A stretch of DNA of 6,141 bases from Actinomycetota bacterium (GTDB lineage: Bacteria > Actinomycetota > Acidimicrobiia > Acidimicrobiales > Ilumatobacteraceae). Under the pieces are notes generated by a model. The model did not search any database. It saw only the letters and a program-made list of their open reading frames with translations, and was not told the DNA's origin. Location: assembly GCA_009927375.1 (NCBI GenBank), contig RFNE01000226.1:1-6141 (forward strand), written 5' to 3'. The translations under genes were made by a program, and so were the position numbers. Positions 5,998 through 6,141 of the stretch are shown piece by piece; within the stretch, counting starts at the first letter, position 1, and each line of letters opens with the position of its first letter.

Positions 5998-6141
5998 CTA
6001 CGGAACGAGTCCCGTCTCGAGCAGTCGCTCGAATTCGCCGGCCTGCACGACGGGAACACCAAGTTCGGTCGCCTTGGTGATCTTCGATGCACCTGGTGCT
6101 TCTCCGACAACCACACAGAACGTCTTTGCGCTCACCGATCC
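5998..6141 (-). CDS. ligA: BRCT-domain C-terminus, probably NAD-dependent DNA ligase LigA (start outside window)
   Basis: The minus frame is open from the right edge for 47 residues and ends at TAG (6000-5998). It reads GSVSAKTFCVVVGEAPGASK, then ITKATELGVPVVQAGEFERLLETG and LVP. This is the C-terminal half of a BRCT domain: 'G-S-V-S-x-K-T' followed by 'vvvGe.PGaSK..KA.eLGVpvv...eF..LLetG' is the usual ending of bacterial LigA, which seals nicks in replication and repair using NAD. Its BRCT is the last domain, as here. Other BRCT proteins, such as actinobacterial DnaQ-like exonucleases, have a related tail, so the ligase assignment is moderate while the BRCT call is firm. It is on the same strand as the histidine kinase, 90 bp upstream. 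Confidence 0.65.
   Translation of the reverse strand, partial: GSVSAKTFCVVVGEAPGASKITKATELGVPVVQAGEFERLLETGLVP

Overview
The window is GC-rich, densely coded DNA with GTG and TTG starts. It carries a PASTA-type receptor kinase, a SenX3-like histidine kinase and a BRCT-ended ligase-like tail. This combination points to Actinomycetota; an Acidimicrobiia-like lineage is my guess from overall flavour, not something the sequence proves. I see no RNA gene, mobile element, CRISPR array or long non-coding stretch.

Layout from left to right: (1) the C-terminal part of an SCP2 sterol-carrier-domain protein on +, cut by the window edge. (2) Tail to tail with it, sharing a 4-base stop overlap, a 14-helix DHA2-type MFS exporter on -. 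(3) Upstream of the exporter on the same strand, a receptor module read as two overlapping frames: a cytoplasmic Ser/Thr kinase-fold protein and a one-helix membrane protein with four PASTA repeats. The kinase domain has lost nearly every catalytic residue and looks like a pseudokinase. (4) Divergent from it on +, a small membrane-anchored protein of unknown family whose frame breaks in the middle. (5) Tail to tail with that gene, again with a 4-base stop overlap, gcvH (glycine cleavage H protein) on -. (6) Upstream of gcvH and coupled to it, a PAS-HisKA-HATPase sensor histidine kinase whose frame breaks between HisKA and the ATPase domain. (7) At the right edge on -, the C-terminal BRCT end of a protein that is probably NAD-dependent DNA ligase LigA.

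Two points matter most. First, the PASTA receptor's kinase domain lacks the VAIK lysine, the alpha-C glutamate, the HRD arginine, the catalytic-loop lysine and the DFG aspartate, so it is probably a binding or scaffold sensor rather than an enzyme. Second, three genes (kinase/PASTA, the small membrane protein, the histidine kinase) are each broken by a shift of the same size and direction, as if one base were missing. That shared polarity argues for sequence errors or recent decay more than for three separately evolved split genes. The kinase/PASTA junction nevertheless has a textbook ATGA stop-start overlap, so it could be a genuine split receptor.
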